Assembly (NCBI RefSeq): GCF_026967935.1
Contig: NZ_JAPVBL010000001.1
Location: 496,001 to 560,000, forward strand
DNA: 64,000 nt
Source: Modestobacter sp. VKM Ac-2982
Lineage (GTDB): Bacteria; Actinomycetota; Actinomycetes; Mycobacteriales; Geodermatophilaceae
Direction of reading: 5' to 3'
Positions 62,418 to 64,000 of this stretch are shown here, in pieces. The notes under the pieces were generated by a model that was given only the letters and a program-made list of their open reading frames with translations, did not search any database and was not told where the DNA came from. Positions within the stretch are counted from its first letter, which is position 1, and every line of letters starts with the position of its first letter. The position numbers and the translations under genes are program-made.

Positions 62418-62586
62418 CGCCTGCACCACCCTGCGACACCCACCGGTGCCCCGGTCGCCTCACGGCGGCCGGGGCGCCGGTGCGTCCGGGCCCGGTGGCG
62501 ACGATCACGCGGACCCGGGCACCGGCGCCCCGTCCCGCCGGGCACCATGGGGCACGGTCCAGCCACGTCCGACCCCGAGGAGCACC

Positions 62587-62934
62587 GTGCCCGCCGCACT
62601 GACCGACCCGAGGAGGGTCGCCCGCGCCTTCCGCGCCGTCGCCATCGCCGAGGCCGTCTCCTGGGTGCTGTTGCTGGCCGGCATGTTCGTCAAGCGGGTC
62701 CTGGACGCCTCCGAGCTGGGCGTGCAGGTGTTCGGCCCGGTCCACGGGGCGGTGTTCGTCGTCTACGTCGCCGTGACCCTCGTGGCCTGGCGGGTGCTCC
62801 GCTGGACCCCGGCCACCGGGCTGCTGGCGCTGGCCGCCTCGGTGCCGCCGCTGGTGACGATCTGGTTCGAGCGCTGGGCCCGGCGCACCGGCCGGCTGCC
62901 GGTCGACGCCGCCACGCCGGCGCGGGCCGGCTGA
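62587..62934 (+). CDS. DUF3817 small membrane protein
   Basis: 115 aa, three helices: FRAVAIAEAVSWVLLLAGMF, then GPVHGAVFVVYVAVTLVAWR and ATGLLALAASVPPLVTIWFE. AExxSxxLLxxGMxxK and the GxxHGxxF motif are DUF3817 signatures. Unknown function. GTG start after GAGGAGCACC. Followed 8 nt later by the serine hydrolase gene, likely co-transcribed. Confidence 0.9.
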   Translation: MPAALTDPRRVARAFRAVAIAEAVSWVLLLAGMFVKRVLDASELGVQVFGPVHGAVFVVYVAVTLVAWRVLRWTPATGLLALAASVPPLVTIWFERWARRTGRLPVDAATPARAG

Positions 62935-62941
62935 CCGCCCG

Positions 62942-64000
62942 ATGACCACGCCCGTCCTGCCCGCCACCGCTCGCACGCTGCTGGCCCGCACCGCTCGGGT
63001 CCAGCGCGACGGCCGGGCCCCCAGCCTGGTCGCGGGCGTCGTCCGGGACGGCGGGCTGGCCTGGTCGGCCGGTCGTGGAGACGTCGCCGAGCCGCACGCC
63101 GACGTGCAGTACCGGCTCGGCTCGATCAGCAAGACGGTGACGGCTCTGGTCGTGCTGCGGCTGCGGGACGAGGGCCGGCTGGGGCTGGACGACCCGCTCG
63201 AGGAGCACGTCCCCGGCACGCCGTTCGGTGAGCGCACCGTCGGTCAGCTGCTGTCCCACCTCGCCGGCGCCAGCTCGGAGAGCCCCGGCGGCTGGTGGGA
63301 GCGCGTCCCCGGCGGGTCGCTGGCCGAGCTCCGGCTCACCGAGGACGACGTCGTCCTGGGCACCGCACGGCGCTTCCACTACTCGAACCTGGGCTTCGGG
63401 CTGCTCGGCGAACTGGTCGCCCGGCACCGCGAGCGGCCCTGGGCCGAGGTGGTGCGGGACGAGGTGCTGCTGCCCCTGGGCATGGACCGCACCACCCCGC
63501 GGCCCACCGGCAGGGCGGCGCGCGGCGCGGCGGTGCACCCCTGGGCCGACGTCGTCCTGCCCGAGCCCGAGCACGACGCCGGGGTCATGGCCGCGGCCGG
63601 CCAGCTGTGGGCGACGCTGGCCGATCTCGGCAGGTTCGCCGCGTTCCTGCTCGGTGACACCGGCGACGTGCTGTCCCCGGCGACGCTGGAGGAGATGACC
63701 GTGCCGGCCGGGATCGACCACTCGGTGTCCGGGTGGTCGGCCTACGGGCTGGGGCTGCAGGTGCTGCGGGTCAACGGGCACACCCTGGTCGGTCACGGCG
63801 GCTCGATGCCCGGTTTCCTGGCCGGGGTCTTCGTCGACCGGTCCGAGCAGGCCGGCGCGGTGATGCTGGCCAACACGACCAGCGGGCTCGACCCGCTGGT
63901 GCCCGGGTTGCTGGCCGACCTGCGGACCGCCGAGCCCCGGGTCGTCGACGCCTGGGCGCCGTCCCCGCCGCCGGTGCCGCTGGACCTGCTCGGCGTCTGG
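62942..64000 (+). CDS. Serine hydrolase, class C beta-lactamase-like (partial)
   Basis: At least 353 aa; frame open to the window end. Ser61-Ile-Ser-Lys64 is the SxxK active site, Tyr147 in FHYSNLGFG the YxN equivalent, and LVGHGGSMPGF near 282 the HxG motif. No signal peptide, so a cytosolic esterase or D-aminopeptidase is as likely as a beta-lactamase. Resembles EstB/LACTB-like actinobacterial hydrolases. C-terminus missing. Confidence 0.88.
   Translation, partial: MTTPVLPATARTLLARTARVQRDGRAPSLVAGVVRDGGLAWSAGRGDVAEPHADVQYRLGSISKTVTALVVLRLRDEGRLGLDDPLEEHVPGTPFGERTVGQLLSHLAGASSESPGGWWERVPGGSLAELRLTEDDVVLGTARRFHYSNLGFGLLGELVARHRERPWAEVVRDEVLLPLGMDRTTPRPTGRAARGAAVHPWADVVLPEPEHDAGVMAAAGQLWATLADLGRFAAFLLGDTGDVLSPATLEEMTVPAGIDHSVSGWSAYGLGLQVLRVNGHTLVGHGGSMPGFLAGVFVDRSEQAGAVMLANTTSGLDPLVPGLLADLRTAEPRVVDAWAPSPPPVPLDLLGVW

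Noticed and set aside
62942-64000. Naming the hydrolase an ampC beta-lactamase
   Set aside because: SxxK and YxN motifs also occur in esterases and peptidases, and no signal peptide is present.

Overview
The window is high-GC, densely coded DNA of an actinobacterium. Frequent GTG starts, ATGA/GTGA start-stop overlaps, an IdeR-type iron box, a ydaO-type c-di-AMP riboswitch ahead of an NlpC/P60 gene, a GTP-type PEP carboxykinase, an acVLRF1 protein and FrnE/DUF2277/DUF3817/FBP-domain proteins all fit that phylum. Geodermatophilaceae (Blastococcus/Modestobacter/Geodermatophilus) is my guess from the gene mix; it is inference. No rRNA, tRNA, CRISPR array, insertion sequence or phage module was recognised.

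Layout. 1-2626: iron-siderophore ABC importer operon (two FecCD permeases and the start of the ATPase) behind an iron box. 2657-4963: TetR regulator divergent from an acyl-CoA dehydrogenase, then DUF2277. 5045-8459: mannitol-type PTS EIICBA divergent from a zinc alcohol/polyol dehydrogenase, with a CRP-like site between. 8491-12292: threonine ammonia-lyase, a DUF4190-like membrane protein and a NarL-type two-component system. 12304-17668: SDR, pyruvate carboxylase, SDR. 17783-20793: an unusual NhaA-DsbA-cNMP-glutaredoxin-like fusion followed by a truncated DUF2332 gene.

20794-24054 is a compositionally different, gene-poor insert. It carries a HEPN-like protein, a multi-pass membrane protein and one or two doubtful small ORFs, and is the most foreign-looking DNA here. 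24055-25739: glutathionylspermidine-synthase-like ligase with a YgiB-like lipoprotein. 25885-29431: hydrolase, DUF1348, DUF2237, an NAD(P)-binding epimerase-like protein and a CPBP protease. 29438-32159: fmdB-formamidase-MetX-like hydrolase operon. 32452-38452: second acyl-CoA dehydrogenase ending in a hairpin tandem repeat, AI-2E-type permease, a large hybrid kinase with an added RsbW-like domain, and FKBP.

38518-45212: SDR/MerR divergent pair, DUF1905, FrnE, nitronate monooxygenase, FBP zinc-finger protein, two small acidic proteins, ArsR-SRPBCC pair and an old-yellow-enzyme reductase. 45404-53215: pckG, MFS transporter, acVLRF1, flavin monooxygenase, zinc dehydrogenase, esterase. 53230-60896: PRC-barrel/DUF2382 protein, HelD helicase, PPK2, YihY, small membrane protein, CrtI-like desaturase-GNAT-hypothetical operon. 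60897-64000: c-di-AMP riboswitch and NlpC/P60 peptidase, DUF3817, and a serine beta-lactamase-like hydrolase cut by the window end.

Functional links. Pyruvate carboxylase and PEP carboxykinase give anaplerosis and gluconeogenesis. Two acyl-CoA dehydrogenases, SDRs and the flavoenzymes suggest lipid or xenobiotic oxidation. FmdA-FmdB suggests use of formamide or acetamide as nitrogen source. Many gene ends are marked by long perfect inverted repeats without U-tracts, which I read as the local terminator style.
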